DNA from: JAUHXS01 sp965213575
Lineage (GTDB): Bacteria > Bacteroidota > Bacteroidia > Chitinophagales > JAUHXS01
NCBI GenBank assembly: GCA_965213575.1
Contig: CBDBZN010000030.1
Location: 1-23,153 of the forward strand
Length of the DNA stretch: 23,153 nt
Reading direction: 5' to 3'
Position 1 is the stretch's first letter. Every line of letters begins with the position of its first letter. Below the pieces are notes generated by a model that worked only from the letters and a program-made list of their open reading frames with translations, searched no databases and had not been told where the DNA came from. Below are positions 9,747-18,237 of the stretch, in pieces. The position numbers and the translations under genes were made by a program.

Positions 9747-10388
9747 ATGAATAAAATTGAGCTTGAAATTGTAGCTCTTTCTCATAGCATTACACAATCC
9801 CATTCATACGCAATTGTGTTAGGCGAGAAACCTTCAGGTAGAAGATTACCTATTGTTATAGGAGGCTTTGAAGCACAGGCTATAGCTGTGGCTATTGAAA
9901 AAATGACGCCAAGCCGGCCGCTAACACATGACTTGTTGAAAAGCTTTAGTGATACTTTTAATATCAATATCAAAGAAATTATTATCGATAATTTAGTAGA
10001 TGGTGTGTTTTATGCAAAATTAATTTGTGTCGGGCATAATGGAAAAGAAGTAGAAATTGATTCTCGAACTTCAGATGCACTTGCCCTGGCTGTTAGGTTT
10101 AACTGCCCTATATATACTTACGAATTTATTCTCGATTCTGCAGGTATAATATTAGAAGAGGGAGGAGAAAAAGAAAAAAAACAAACAAAAAAGGCTCAGA
10201 GTCCAAAAGAATCTGGCAAAACCTCTGCAAAAACACCTTCTAAGCAACTGCAAACTAAAACAGGTGATATTACAAAAATGACTATCAAGCAGCTAAATGA
10301 TACGATCGACGATCTACTTGCTAATGAGAAATATGAAGAAGCTGTAAAATATCGTGATGAGATTAACAGGCGAAAGCAGAATAGTTAA
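9747..10388 (+). CDS. Bifunctional nuclease family protein with C-terminal UVR motif
   Basis: Intact 213-residue protein. The N-terminal ~130 residues form the DUF151/BFN domain: VLGEKPSGRRLPIVIGGFEA, the helix AQAIAVAIEKMTPSRPLTHD and VEIDSRTSDALALAVRFNCP are its hallmark blocks. Plant members of this family have reported nuclease activity on RNA and DNA; bacterial function is largely unproven. A Lys/Gln/Ser/Thr-rich linker (~135-175) leads to a C-terminal UvrB/UvrC-type motif (NDTIDDLLANEKYEEAVKYR) that normally mediates dimer contacts. It follows etfA by 35 nt and is probably in the same transcript. Its 3' end faces the 3' end of the REC-PAS kinase gene 32 bp away. Confidence 0.88.
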   Translation: MNKIELEIVALSHSITQSHSYAIVLGEKPSGRRLPIVIGGFEAQAIAVAIEKMTPSRPLTHDLLKSFSDTFNINIKEIIIDNLVDGVFYAKLICVGHNGKEVEIDSRTSDALALAVRFNCPIYTYEFILDSAGIILEEGGEKEKKQTKKAQSPKESGKTSAKTPSKQLQTKTGDITKMTIKQLNDTIDDLLANEKYEEAVKYRDEINRRKQNS

Positions 10389-10420
10389 TTGCGCTCGGAG
10401 CAGTTTCTAGCTTAGAATTA

Positions 10421-11829
10421 TTAAAAATTTAGCGGAAAGCTTATTCGCCAGCTGACATATTCTGTTTCAACTATTTTTATATATCCTTTGAAGGATAAAA
10501 CCTTGGTTTTGACTTCTTGAATAAATTGATCATTTAGAGGAGGAGCGGGCTTCATCGATTCAAAAGGCCCGGCTTGCTTTAAATTTAGATATAGCACATT
10601 GTTTTTAGTATTGAAATCGATAAATAATTTTGACGCCTTAGTAGTAACTGCGTTAGAAAGAAAAATCTTGTATAAATTCTAAAACAGGCTATTTCCAAGT
10701 CTTTAGAAATCTTTTGTAAATCTTCCTGAATGTTTTAAGGTAACATCTAGATCATTATTAGCTTTTACTTTTTCACCTATTTCTCTTAAAGAGTCCTGCC
10801 AAACCATAATTAATTAGGGTGTTAGGCATTAGTTGAAAACATATAATCCCTTAATTCTACCATTACAATCATTTAATACAGTATTAGATTCAGTTAATAA
10901 ACCAGAAGGGGCTTATATTTGTTTCCGATTCTAAAGCTTTTAGGTAGTATTTGATGCCTACAAGTTTTTGAGCAATGCTTTCATGTCATACTTATTGCAA
11001 ACAATTCTCTATCCTTCTCTTGTTTTGAAACAATATTTCTGATAGTATTATCTTGCAGCTCTTTTTGCTTAGTAATATTTTTTATTATGACTTGGTAAAC
11101 CAATAATTTTTCCCTCTTCTTCAATTGTATTAAGCGTCATCAAACAATTTATTTGCTTATCAAATTTATCTTTTAGAGTTATCTCTACATTTTCTATATC
11201 TTTTTGTCGCTGCAGTGCTATTAAAGTTTCCCTGTCTTCTTTTTTATGATAAAGTAAATTTTTATAAGATCTACTCAACAGCTCCTCTCGAGAAAATTTA
11301 AACAGCGTAGTAGACGCAGCATTAAAATCTACTACTTTGCCGATACTATTTAATACAAATATAGCATCACTGGAATCTTCAAAAACTTTCTGATATTTTT
11401 TTTAATAGGATTTTATTTCTTCGTTTAAGTTCATAACTTTCATAAGCTGTTTCAATAATTAGTTGTATTTCTTGTTCATTCCATGGTTTATTAACATACT
11501 TAAATATCGCTCCTTTGTTAATAGCATCGATAACAGTATTGATATCCGAATAAGCAGTCAATAAAATTCTAATAGGATTTGGATAACGTTTTAAAAATTG
11601 ATTCAAAAAATGCTACTCCCGTTATTTGAGGCATCCGTTGGTCAGAAAGAATAACATGGATATTATTCTCAGGCTCTTTAGAATTTTGTTCTTCTAAAAT
11701 ATTAGTAGCAATTTGAGCAGTTTCGGCTGTAAAAATATTGTAATGTTTCCGAAAAGAAGCTTTAAGTGATGCTAGGTTGTTGATTTCATCATCAAGATAC
11801 AGGACGTTTATTTTGGGGTTTTTATTCAT
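10421..11829 (-). CDS. REC-PAS-histidine kinase (HisKA_3-like), N-terminal receiver hybrid (frameshifted)
   Basis: Reconstructed protein of about 469 residues. Residues 1-125 are a CheY-like receiver: INVLYLDDEINNLASLKASF, phospho-acceptor Asp in VILSDQRMP, Thr in IRILLTAYSD and Lys in VNKPWNEQEI. A PAS domain follows (VFEDSSDAIFVLNSIGKVVD, IIKNITKQKELQDN). Then comes a HisKA_3-like dimerisation helix with the likely phospho-His in HESIAQKLVGIKYYLKALES. A HATPase-type C-terminus includes LEIACFRIYTKIFLSNAVTT and ends VSWRISFPLNF, TAA at 10421. I do not see clean glycine boxes, partly because of breaks at about 11590, 11400, 11080, 11015, 10880, 10820 and 10700. It starts 4 nt after the stop of the 7TMR kinase. 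HisKA_3 kinases usually phosphorylate NarL/FixJ-type regulators; none is in the window. Confidence 0.75.
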
Positions 11830-11833
11830 TTAT

Positions 11834-14001
11834 TTAGCTCTGATATTTAATAGGAAGCGTGATGTGAAAAATTGTACCTTCTCCTATACTAGAAGTAACA
11901 TCTATTTTACCTTTATGATTTTGAACAATGCTATACACTATTGATAGGCCTAACCCTGTTCCTTCGCCAACATCTTTTGTAGTAAAAAAAGGTTCGAATA
12001 TTTTGTTCTTTACCTCATTAGGAATGCCTGATCCATTATCTTCAATAGTAATATGGATAGTTTCATCTGATTCCATGGCGGTTTTTATGATTATTTTACC
12101 GTTTTTTTTGCTGATTCTCAAATTTTTTATGAACGGCATGAGCTGCATTGCTAATGATATTCATAAATAATTGATTTAGCTTTCCGGGGTAGCATTCGAT
12201 CTCCGGAATAGACCCATAATTTTTTATAACTTCAATATTCATCAGTATATTATTTAATACCGTTAATGTAGAGTTAATACCTTCTTCAATATTAGATTTC
12301 TTAATATCATCTTCATCTACTCTAGAAAAGTTTTTTAAGCCTCTTACAATCTCAGAAGTACGTGTAGCACCTTCATCAATTCCTTTAAGTAAGGTATTAA
12401 TTTCTTCCCATTAAATATGATAAATCTAATTCTTTCCTTAAGCTTTCTATTTCATTTAATTTAAAATTTAATTCAGCATCATTTTCTTTAATTTCTTCAT
12501 ATTTATTGATCAATAATTGTAAATCTTCAATATCTCTTTTTAAAGGAAGTACATTTGATGCAACAAAATTAATGGGATTATTGATTTCATGAGCAATACC
12601 AGCAGTTAGCTGTCCAAGAGAAGCCATCTTTTCAGCGTCTACTAACTTAGATTGAGCTTCTTTTAATTTTGAAAATGATGTATTTAATTGAATATTAACT
12701 GTCTTCTAATTCATAGGTACGTTCTCGTACCCTTTTTTCTAACAGTATATTTTGTTCTTTTATAATTTTCTCATTTTGCTGTGAAACAAAGAGTGCTTGT
12801 TTTTGAGATGTTTCTTTTTCTTGCTGAAGAATACTGATTCGATTAGCTAAGGCAAAAGATAACAAAATAGTTTCTATCGCAGATCCAATTTGCATAGTAT
12901 ATCTAGTAAAACTGTTATATGGTAATATCTCTAAATCTTTTAAAACATATATACAAACACCAGTCAAAAAAAACTACCACCATGCTAATAGGAAGAATTT
13001 AGCAGGTTTATATCCTTTTTTTGCTACATGAAACCCAGTGTATAGCATATATATAGAAACAATTATGGCTATTATTTCCATGGCTGTATATGCAAAGCTA
13101 AAATACCCTAATAGCCCTATAATTATATCAATATATATATAGCGTTATCAAAATATAAGGAAACAGGAATAAGATAAGGTGCATGATCTCGAAGCTTTAG
13201 AAAGGCTTTCATAAACTGCATTCCTGCAATACCGACTAAGCATGGAAATAAGAATAGCGATCTAAGTGCCATATATGGCGCTCCGGGCCATAAGTATTGA
13301 AAAGTATATCCTTGAGTACTAGTTTGAGTTAAAAGTATGATAATAATGTAAATTACGTAATAGAAATAACTATTATCTCTTACTATAAAATAAATAAAAG
13401 CATTATATAATATCATTACCATCATAATTCCAATATTATATACCTGATAATGTATCTCTTTGTTTAAGAGAGTTAAATACATTTCTCTGAGTACCTAAGT
13501 AGATAGGAAATTGGAAGTTTTCGCTAGTTTGAGTTTTTATATAATATGTCCTGTGTATGATTTGGAGAAACGTTTATCGGAAAAAGGTAATAAGGGTCTT
13601 GATATATTCTCTTATAAAATGGATAGATCTCACCCCATCTTTGTAATCGTGTATTTGTTGTTTGCCGTTGGGTGATAAAAAGTGATTTTATCAAGAGTAG
13701 GCTGTGCAACTTCTATGATTAAGTTATTTGATTGGCTTAAATTCTGCACCGTTATTCTTATCCATATAGTATTGGCTTGAATACCAAAATTTGGTACCGG
13801 TTGATCTGTTTTTACAAAATTTTTATGAATAATTTCATGAATTGTAAGGCTGTTTGACTTATCAATAAAATATGTTGCCTTATTGCCTATTTTGAGGTAT
13901 TGAGCATCATTTTCGAATTTAATATGAGCATTTACAGCTGCATATGTTTGGATGCTAGTTATTAAAAAGAAACATATGTATCTAAGGATTCTAGCTAGCA
14001 T
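11834..14001 (-). CDS. 7TMR-DISM sensor histidine kinase (frameshifted)
   Basis: Reconstructed length about 720 residues. An N-terminal signal peptide (YICFFLITSIQTYAA) precedes a periplasmic 7TMR-DISMED2-like beta domain (residues ~25-170; TIWIRITVQNLSQSNNLIIE). Seven hydrophobic segments follow (YQVYNIGIMMVMILYNAFIY, FTRYTMQIGSAIETILLSFA among them). A coiled coil with KRVRERTYELE leads to the HisKA helix MASLGQLTAGIAHEINNPIN (phospho-His in AHE). HATPase boxes are N (LFMNIISNAAHAVHKKF), G1 (ITIEDNGSGIP), F (IFEPFFTTKDVGEG) and G2 (GTGLGLSIVYS). The family senses carbohydrates or other small ligands via the DISMED domain. Breaks occur near 13650, 13500, 13120, 12970, 12700, 12400 and 12150. 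The ATG at 14001 overlaps the 3' end of the GNAT gene by 7 nt, so translation is coupled. Confidence 0.85.
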
Positions 14002-14724
14002 TCTCCTGTGTATAATGTTTGATTTTTTGTAACATTAGGAACTAGCAGGTCATATACAATATTTAAATCACCATCCTCCCCTTCATCTTTTATTTCAATA
14101 ACAGGTGTTTTTCTTAAAGTAAGCATTTTTTTTCTATCAAATTCTAAAGCTGTTTTTAAAGTTTCTGCGTCTAAGATGCCTACTACTCTTGCTACGTAAT
14201 TACTATTAGGGTAAGTGAAAGTCCCCATTTTTACCCTAGGGGTTAAATCTGGAACAAAGCCTACTTTTTCAAACATAGACATACTATAGTCTGCACAAAT
14301 CCCCGTAAGTGTTTTGAATTTTAATTGATTTATAATAGAAATAGCTGCCCTAATAAGAATCATACTCACACCCTTTCCTTTCACTTTTTTTGAATTCCAT
14401 AATCCACATAATTCGCCAACTCCACCATTATCAAGGTAATTTTGAACTCGATCATATATTTTACTATCCAAGAAGCCTATAGCAGTTTCGACCGGCAAAG
14501 GAATTTCTCCATCACCTACCTGTAACTCGTATGCCACCCACTAACTCCGGTCCTAAGCTCGCAATAACGCAATAAGTATTTATATGCTTTTTCCATGAAT
14601 CATTATTAGAAGTAATATTAGTTATACCATGGTCTTTCAGAACTTGCACATGCCCTTCGAGATAATTGTTACAACAATCTTCTTCATCAATTGCTCTGTA
14701 TGCACGGATATAAATCTTTTCCAT
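13995..14724 (-). CDS. GNAT-fold acyltransferase with LuxI/FeeM-like features (one frameshift)
   Basis: About 243 residues after one correction near 14525, where ELVGGIRV joins QVGDGEIPLPVETAIG. Motif A of the GNAT fold is VKGKGVSMILIRAAIS (pyrophosphate-binding loop plus helix), followed by ICADYSMSMFEKVGF, the usual strand-helix end of the acyl-CoA site. The block VGGIRV...PLP.E...VGELCGLWN resembles the arrangement in autoinducer synthases and N-acyl amino acid synthases (conserved G-x-R, then a Glu before the motif A strand), rather than typical ribosomal or antibiotic acetyltransferases. A C-terminal extension of about 70 residues (FDRKKMLTLRKTPVIEIKDE) follows. It starts 5 nt after the ThiF-nitroreductase gene and overlaps the kinase gene. 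Substrates are unknown. LuxI/FeeM kinship is a motif-level impression, not an alignment. Confidence 0.65.
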
Positions 14725-14729
14725 TTGTT

Positions 14730-17036
14730 TTACTCTACTATTTCCAACATCTCTTCAATAGGTTTTCTTAATGCTTTAATAGTAGGCTGTTTAGCTACAT
14801 TAAGACGAAATATGAATACTTTATTTGAATTTTTTAAACTCGGGAAAAGATTATTAAAATCTTTTAATAACTTACTAAGTTTTTCCTTTTCAGAACTATT
14901 TAATTTCGTTCCTCCTCCATACAGTAGTCTGGCAAATAAGAAAAATGGAGTAGACTGGGGTTGAAAGGCTAGGTTTTCCTTATTTGCATTTAACCAAATA
15001 CGTTGTATCGCACTACCTGCGTTCAAGTAATTAGTCCTATCATTGCCTTTAGTAGTTATTATGCCGTATGCAGAAGTGCTGATAGCAGCATTTTTAGCCA
15101 GCTTTGAAAAAGCATTACCTAATTCCCAATCTTTTAAATGTTTTACAACAGACCAATCACGAGATACTGTTAAGCCTGCAAGTTCAGTAGGAGATAAATC
15201 AATGGTGTTAATATCTATGCCATCTCTGGTTTCCTCGACCTCTTTCTGCGTCCATCTAATTTCTTTATTAAAATCATCATGCCCGATTTTATGTAAGATT
15301 CGTAGTTTTTCAGCTTCTGCAATAATATTACCTAATTTATCTATGGCACGGTCATTATCTACAATATGCAGGCTTACATCAGGCACATCCTTAATATAGG
15401 AATTGAATGAATCCAGTTTTTCTCTAGGAATTTTTTTTCTGGAAGATAAATTCCTGTTAGTTATTCTTTTATCTATAAATGATGTTAGAGAGGAAAGTGA
15501 ATTATCTGAAGGTTGTTCTGTATTGGGAATGAATGAAAAAGAAGCAATCAACTTTTTGCTGTTATTGTGCCATTCAGGGGTAGTTAAATAATTTAATGCG
15601 GCAGCTTTTAATGTAAGATTTTCTATCGCTGTTCCGAGAGCAATATAAGAGGCGCTGTTGTTATAATCAAGTAAAGATTCACTGTTGTAGGAATCGTGGA
15701 AAAGGTATAGGATGTTATTTTTAAATAGCCATTTCCATGGTTGGCAGTTGCCACCTGAAGGAGCAAGAAGTGCTGATGTTACAATTTCATTTAAGTCATG
15801 TTTGCTTATTTGTGACGATTCTATCTTTTGATCGGCATCTTTGATTAGTTCAAGCATTTCTTCTTTACAAAGTGGTTTGAGCTCTTGTTTCCTTATGTTT
15901 TTATTTTTTATATCTGTAGTTTTATTTTTTATAATATCTTCTACATCTAAAAAATACCTTCCGGAATCATGAAACTGATCTAGTAAAATTCTCCTACATA
16001 CATCGGTACATATGCCTCCTCCTATAGCTACTGCAGATGCTAATTGAGGCCATGTAGTTATAGTTTGTTCAATTTCCAACATAGAAGCTTTTAGCCTGTC
16101 TGAAGATGTTTCTACTCCAAGCATAGGTAATAAGTAAGGAACTTTCTCTTCATTAGTTTTGGCCTCTTTCACCTTGTCTAAATCTAAGTGGTCGATTAAT
16201 CCATGTAAGATAGATCTGTTTGGCTCTAAGTCAAAGCGCTCTATATCAGTAGTGCCACGATCACTTGATTCCATCACTACGGGTACACGCAATTCTTTTG
16301 CTTTATGCCGACATTGAATTTTAATCGCTAAGCCATCGCACTCATCTAAGCATACATCTAATTTGCCTCCTTTGAGAAAAAAGTCATCCATATTGCCTTC
16401 AGTTAATCCTTCTGTATAGCAAACTACTTTAAGAAATGGGTCTATCTCCGCAATTTCTCTTGCTACAACAATTGCTTTAGGAACTTCTAAATCGTGTACA
16501 CCTGCCCTGATCCGATTAAGATTAGTAGCCTCTAACACATCAAAATCTGCTACCCTAATCTCTCCACATATTCTTTCCATAGCAATAGTTAACGCTACAG
16601 CTTGGCCTACAGATAAACCGATAATGCCTATTTTTTTTGTAGATAATTCAGTTCTTTCTTTAGGTGTTATTTTATAATGGTTTCGATTTGTTCTTACCTC
16701 AATGAATTCTTCTTTATCTAAAAAATGTACTAATCGATTTGACCATGGATAATATACCCATATGCCATATTTTTCGGTAGGCGTATTACCTAATTTTTTA
16801 TGTGCTGCTTCTTCCAGTTCTTCCCTAGTAAATAATCTTTTAGGATTTTGAGATTTTATTAATTCACATAATTGGCCGAGTATTTCATCATAAACTTTTA
16901 TGTTATCATTATTGTCTAATAAGTTTTTTAATAATTTAGAGTCTGTTTTTTCATTTAAATTAAAAAAAACAGGTTCATAAAAATGAGCAGTTTTTCTTGA
17001 TTGGCGGGCCTTTTCTGCTAAATATTGATTAATCAT
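14730..17036 (-). CDS. ThiF/E1-like adenylating domain fused to nitroreductase (Rv1355c/MoeY-like)
   Basis: Intact 768-residue, cytoplasmic two-domain enzyme. Residues 1-130 form an unassigned helical region. Residues ~135-370 are a ThiF/MoeB/E1 fold: nucleotide loop KIGIIGLSVGQAVAL (137-150), acidic ribose-binding ADFD (163-166), NLNR (172-175) and metal-site DECD (231-234), so ATP-dependent carboxylate adenylation looks feasible. No CxxC pairs for structural zinc are visible. Residues ~412-735 are an FMN nitroreductase with ALLAPSGGNCQPWKWLF (422-438) and a RITNRNLS phosphate-binding Arg block. Architecture and length match the Rv1355c (MoeY) family. First gene of a four-gene leftward operon; it ends 5 nt before the GNAT gene. 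The name MoeY implies molybdopterin synthesis, but no other molybdopterin genes are nearby and the neighbours are sensory, so I doubt that role here. Confidence 0.85.
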   Translation of the reverse strand: MINQYLAEKARQSRKTAHFYEPVFFNLNEKTDSKLLKNLLDNNDNIKVYDEILGQLCELIKSQNPKRLFTREELEEAAHKKLGNTPTEKYGIWVYYPWSNRLVHFLDKEEFIEVRTNRNHYKITPKERTELSTKKIGIIGLSVGQAVALTIAMERICGEIRVADFDVLEATNLNRIRAGVHDLEVPKAIVVAREIAEIDPFLKVVCYTEGLTEGNMDDFFLKGGKLDVCLDECDGLAIKIQCRHKAKELRVPVVMESSDRGTTDIERFDLEPNRSILHGLIDHLDLDKVKEAKTNEEKVPYLLPMLGVETSSDRLKASMLEIEQTITTWPQLASAVAIGGGICTDVCRRILLDQFHDSGRYFLDVEDIIKNKTTDIKNKNIRKQELKPLCKEEMLELIKDADQKIESSQISKHDLNEIVTSALLAPSGGNCQPWKWLFKNNILYLFHDSYNSESLLDYNNSASYIALGTAIENLTLKAAALNYLTTPEWHNNSKKLIASFSFIPNTEQPSDNSLSSLTSFIDKRITNRNLSSRKKIPREKLDSFNSYIKDVPDVSLHIVDNDRAIDKLGNIIAEAEKLRILHKIGHDDFNKEIRWTQKEVEETRDGIDINTIDLSPTELAGLTVSRDWSVVKHLKDWELGNAFSKLAKNAAISTSAYGIITTKGNDRTNYLNAGSAIQRIWLNANKENLAFQPQSTPFFLFARLLYGGGTKLNSSEKEKLSKLLKDFNNLFPSLKNSNKVFIFRLNVAKQPTIKALRKPIEEMLEIVE

Positions 17037-17060
17037 GTATTATAAATATTATTTAAGCTG

Positions 17061-17106
17061 CATATTATAGAATTCTTCCCATTTTTCCTACAGGGTATTC
17101 CCCGTA
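17061..17106 (-). promoter_or_regulatory. Putative promoter of the ThiF-nitroreductase operon with GGGAATACCC dyad
   Basis: An 18-bp near-palindrome (17089-17106; plus strand TACAGGGTATTCCCCGTA) lies in the divergent region before the operon ATG at 17036. On the minus strand the core GGGAATACCC is followed, after exactly 23 nt, by TATAATATG (17069-17061), a -7-like box. The dyad stands where a TTG -33 element would be, as for an activator site. The same dyad could also act on the divergent receiver gene. I see no good TAnnTTTG for the latter; TACCTTGT at 17130-17137 is the nearest. Confidence 0.5.
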
Positions 17107-17173
17107 TTTGATATAAGTTTATTTTATTTTACCTTGTGGTTACATTATTGCATGTGCAAAAATTATCGTGTTT

Positions 17174-17674
17174 ATGGAAAAAAATAATACAAACTCAGAC
17201 AAAATCCGAGTATTATATATTGATGATGAAGTAAATAATTTAGCGGCTTTCAAAGCAAATTTCAGAAGAGTGTTTGAAGTTTATACAGCTGAATCAGCAA
17301 GTGAGGGAAAGAAAATATTAAAAGAACATACTGACTTAAAAGATGGGAAAGATATAGAAGTCATCATCTCTGATCAGCGAATGCCTGAAATGACAGGAGT
17401 TGAATTTTTTGAATCTATTTTGAAGGAATATCCTACTCCTATAAGAATTTTACTTACTGGATATGCTGATATAGAAGCGGTGATCAGCGCAATCAATAAG
17501 GGACAGGTTTATCGATATATTACTAAACCATGGAATGAGAATGAATTAAAAAGCACTATTGAAAATGCTTTTGAAGTATATTCTTTAAGGCAGGAAAATA
17601 AAGAATTGACTAAAAGTTTAGTAAGAGCTAATAAGCAACTAGAATTTATGCTGCGGCAAAAACTGATCTCTTAA
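17174..17674 (+). CDS. Single-domain response regulator (receiver plus coiled-coil tail)
   Basis: About 166 residues from ATG 17174 (an in-frame GTG at 17168 would add two residues). A full receiver domain is present: acidic pocket RVLYIDDEVNN, phospho-acceptor Asp in VIISDQRMPEMTG, Thr in RILLTGYADIE, Lys in YRYITKPWNENEL. After residue ~130 comes a charged helix (YSLRQENKELTKSLVRANKQ) that ends LEFMLRQKLIS, with no DNA-binding or catalytic output domain. It is clearly paralogous to the receiver domain of the REC-PAS kinase at 10421-11829 (shared SDQRMP, GVxFFESI, PIRILLT, INKG, KPWNE). It is divergent from the ThiF-nitroreductase operon across 137 bp. Probably a phosphoryl shuttle or sink for the kinases of that operon (inference). 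Confidence 0.88.
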   Translation: MEKNNTNSDKIRVLYIDDEVNNLAAFKANFRRVFEVYTAESASEGKKILKEHTDLKDGKDIEVIISDQRMPEMTGVEFFESILKEYPTPIRILLTGYADIEAVISAINKGQVYRYITKPWNENELKSTIENAFEVYSLRQENKELTKSLVRANKQLEFMLRQKLIS

Positions 17675-18048
17675 ATTACTTTAAAGCTAACAATGCATTT
17701 AGCTTCACATGATTTTTCTTCTGAACCAAATTGTACTGTATAATCTCCTGTCGTTTGACATTTAAAAATCATCGCATCATAAAACTTACCGGTTCTAATA
17801 TCATGATTCGTCCCTACCATACGCTTATGATTATCTAAAATTTGGATTTTAATAGGTGCTGTTTTTTCATCTAGAGCAAGCTTATAATAGTTGCCTTTTG
17901 AGAAATTAATAGGATGATTTACAGTTTCTTTAGAGATCTGAAGATCATAATTTTTTAAAATAATAAAGTCATTCGTATCGTCGTAGCCGATACTAAATGA
18001 ACAAAAAAATAACCCAACGCTAAATATTAATGCGATATAGTATTTCAT
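17671..18048 (-). CDS. Small secreted protein of unknown function
   Basis: 125 residues. Residues 1-~21 are a Sec signal peptide (MKYYIALIFSVGLFFCSFSI); the Cys at 16 lies inside the hydrophobic core without a clear lipobox, so I favour secretion to the periplasm over lipidation. The mature part is beta-rich and ends with TGDYTVQFGSEEKSCEAKCI, where two Cys three residues apart and one in IFKCQTTG could form disulfides. I do not recognise the family. The overall look (IKIQILDNHKRMVGT, then FKCQTTGDYTV) resembles PPC-type beta sandwiches. Its stop codon overlaps the stop of the receiver gene by 3 nt, and its promoter carries the same dyad as the ThiF-nitroreductase operon, so it may belong to the same regulon. 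Confidence 0.7.
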   Translation of the reverse strand: MKYYIALIFSVGLFFCSFSIGYDDTNDFIILKNYDLQISKETVNHPINFSKGNYYKLALDEKTAPIKIQILDNHKRMVGTNHDIRTGKFYDAMIFKCQTTGDYTVQFGSEEKSCEAKCIVSFKVI

Positions 18049-18067
18049 AAATTATTATTCTAAGTGA

Positions 18068-18109
18068 CAAATGTAGGAAATATATTATATAAGTACTAGG
18101 GTATTCCCT
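18068..18109 (-). promoter_or_regulatory. Putative promoter of the secreted-protein gene with GGGAATACCC dyad
   Basis: On the minus strand the box TACATTTG (18075-18068) is a perfect TAnnTTTG -7 element. Twenty-three nt upstream is AGGGAATACCCT (18109-18098), a 12-bp dyad with five of six positions paired. No TTG -33 is present; the dyad occupies its place, centred about 42 bp before the expected transcription start, the usual position for an activator touching RNA polymerase. The transcription start is inferred from the -7 box, not observed. Confidence 0.55.
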
Positions 18110-18237
18110 TTCTGCTATTAAATGTTTATAAATAATGAAAAAATGTTAATTTCTCAATCTTTTAAAGGAAAAATTTATAGCTATTTAAGAGAGAAATATT
18201 ATTTGTTATCTTATTTTACTAAGGTCTCGTAAATTAA

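Noticed and set aside
10443..10455. CGCCAGCTG, similar to the palindrome in the tRNA copy
   Set aside because: Only about nine bases match, no inverted partner, and it encodes the SWR of the kinase C-terminus.
14629..15591. Plus-strand reading frames of 62-118 codons
   Set aside because: Antisense shadows of the intact ThiF-nitroreductase gene; no family features.
14730..17036. Molybdopterin biosynthesis gene, as the name MoeY would suggest
   Set aside because: No other molybdopterin genes nearby, no zinc CxxC pairs, and neighbours are a GNAT and sensor kinases.
13995..17036. Azole-peptide (TOMM-like) bacteriocin cluster based on E1-like plus nitroreductase domains
   Set aside because: No YcaO protein, no precursor peptide with a Cys/Ser/Thr-rich core and no exporter found in the surrounding sequence.
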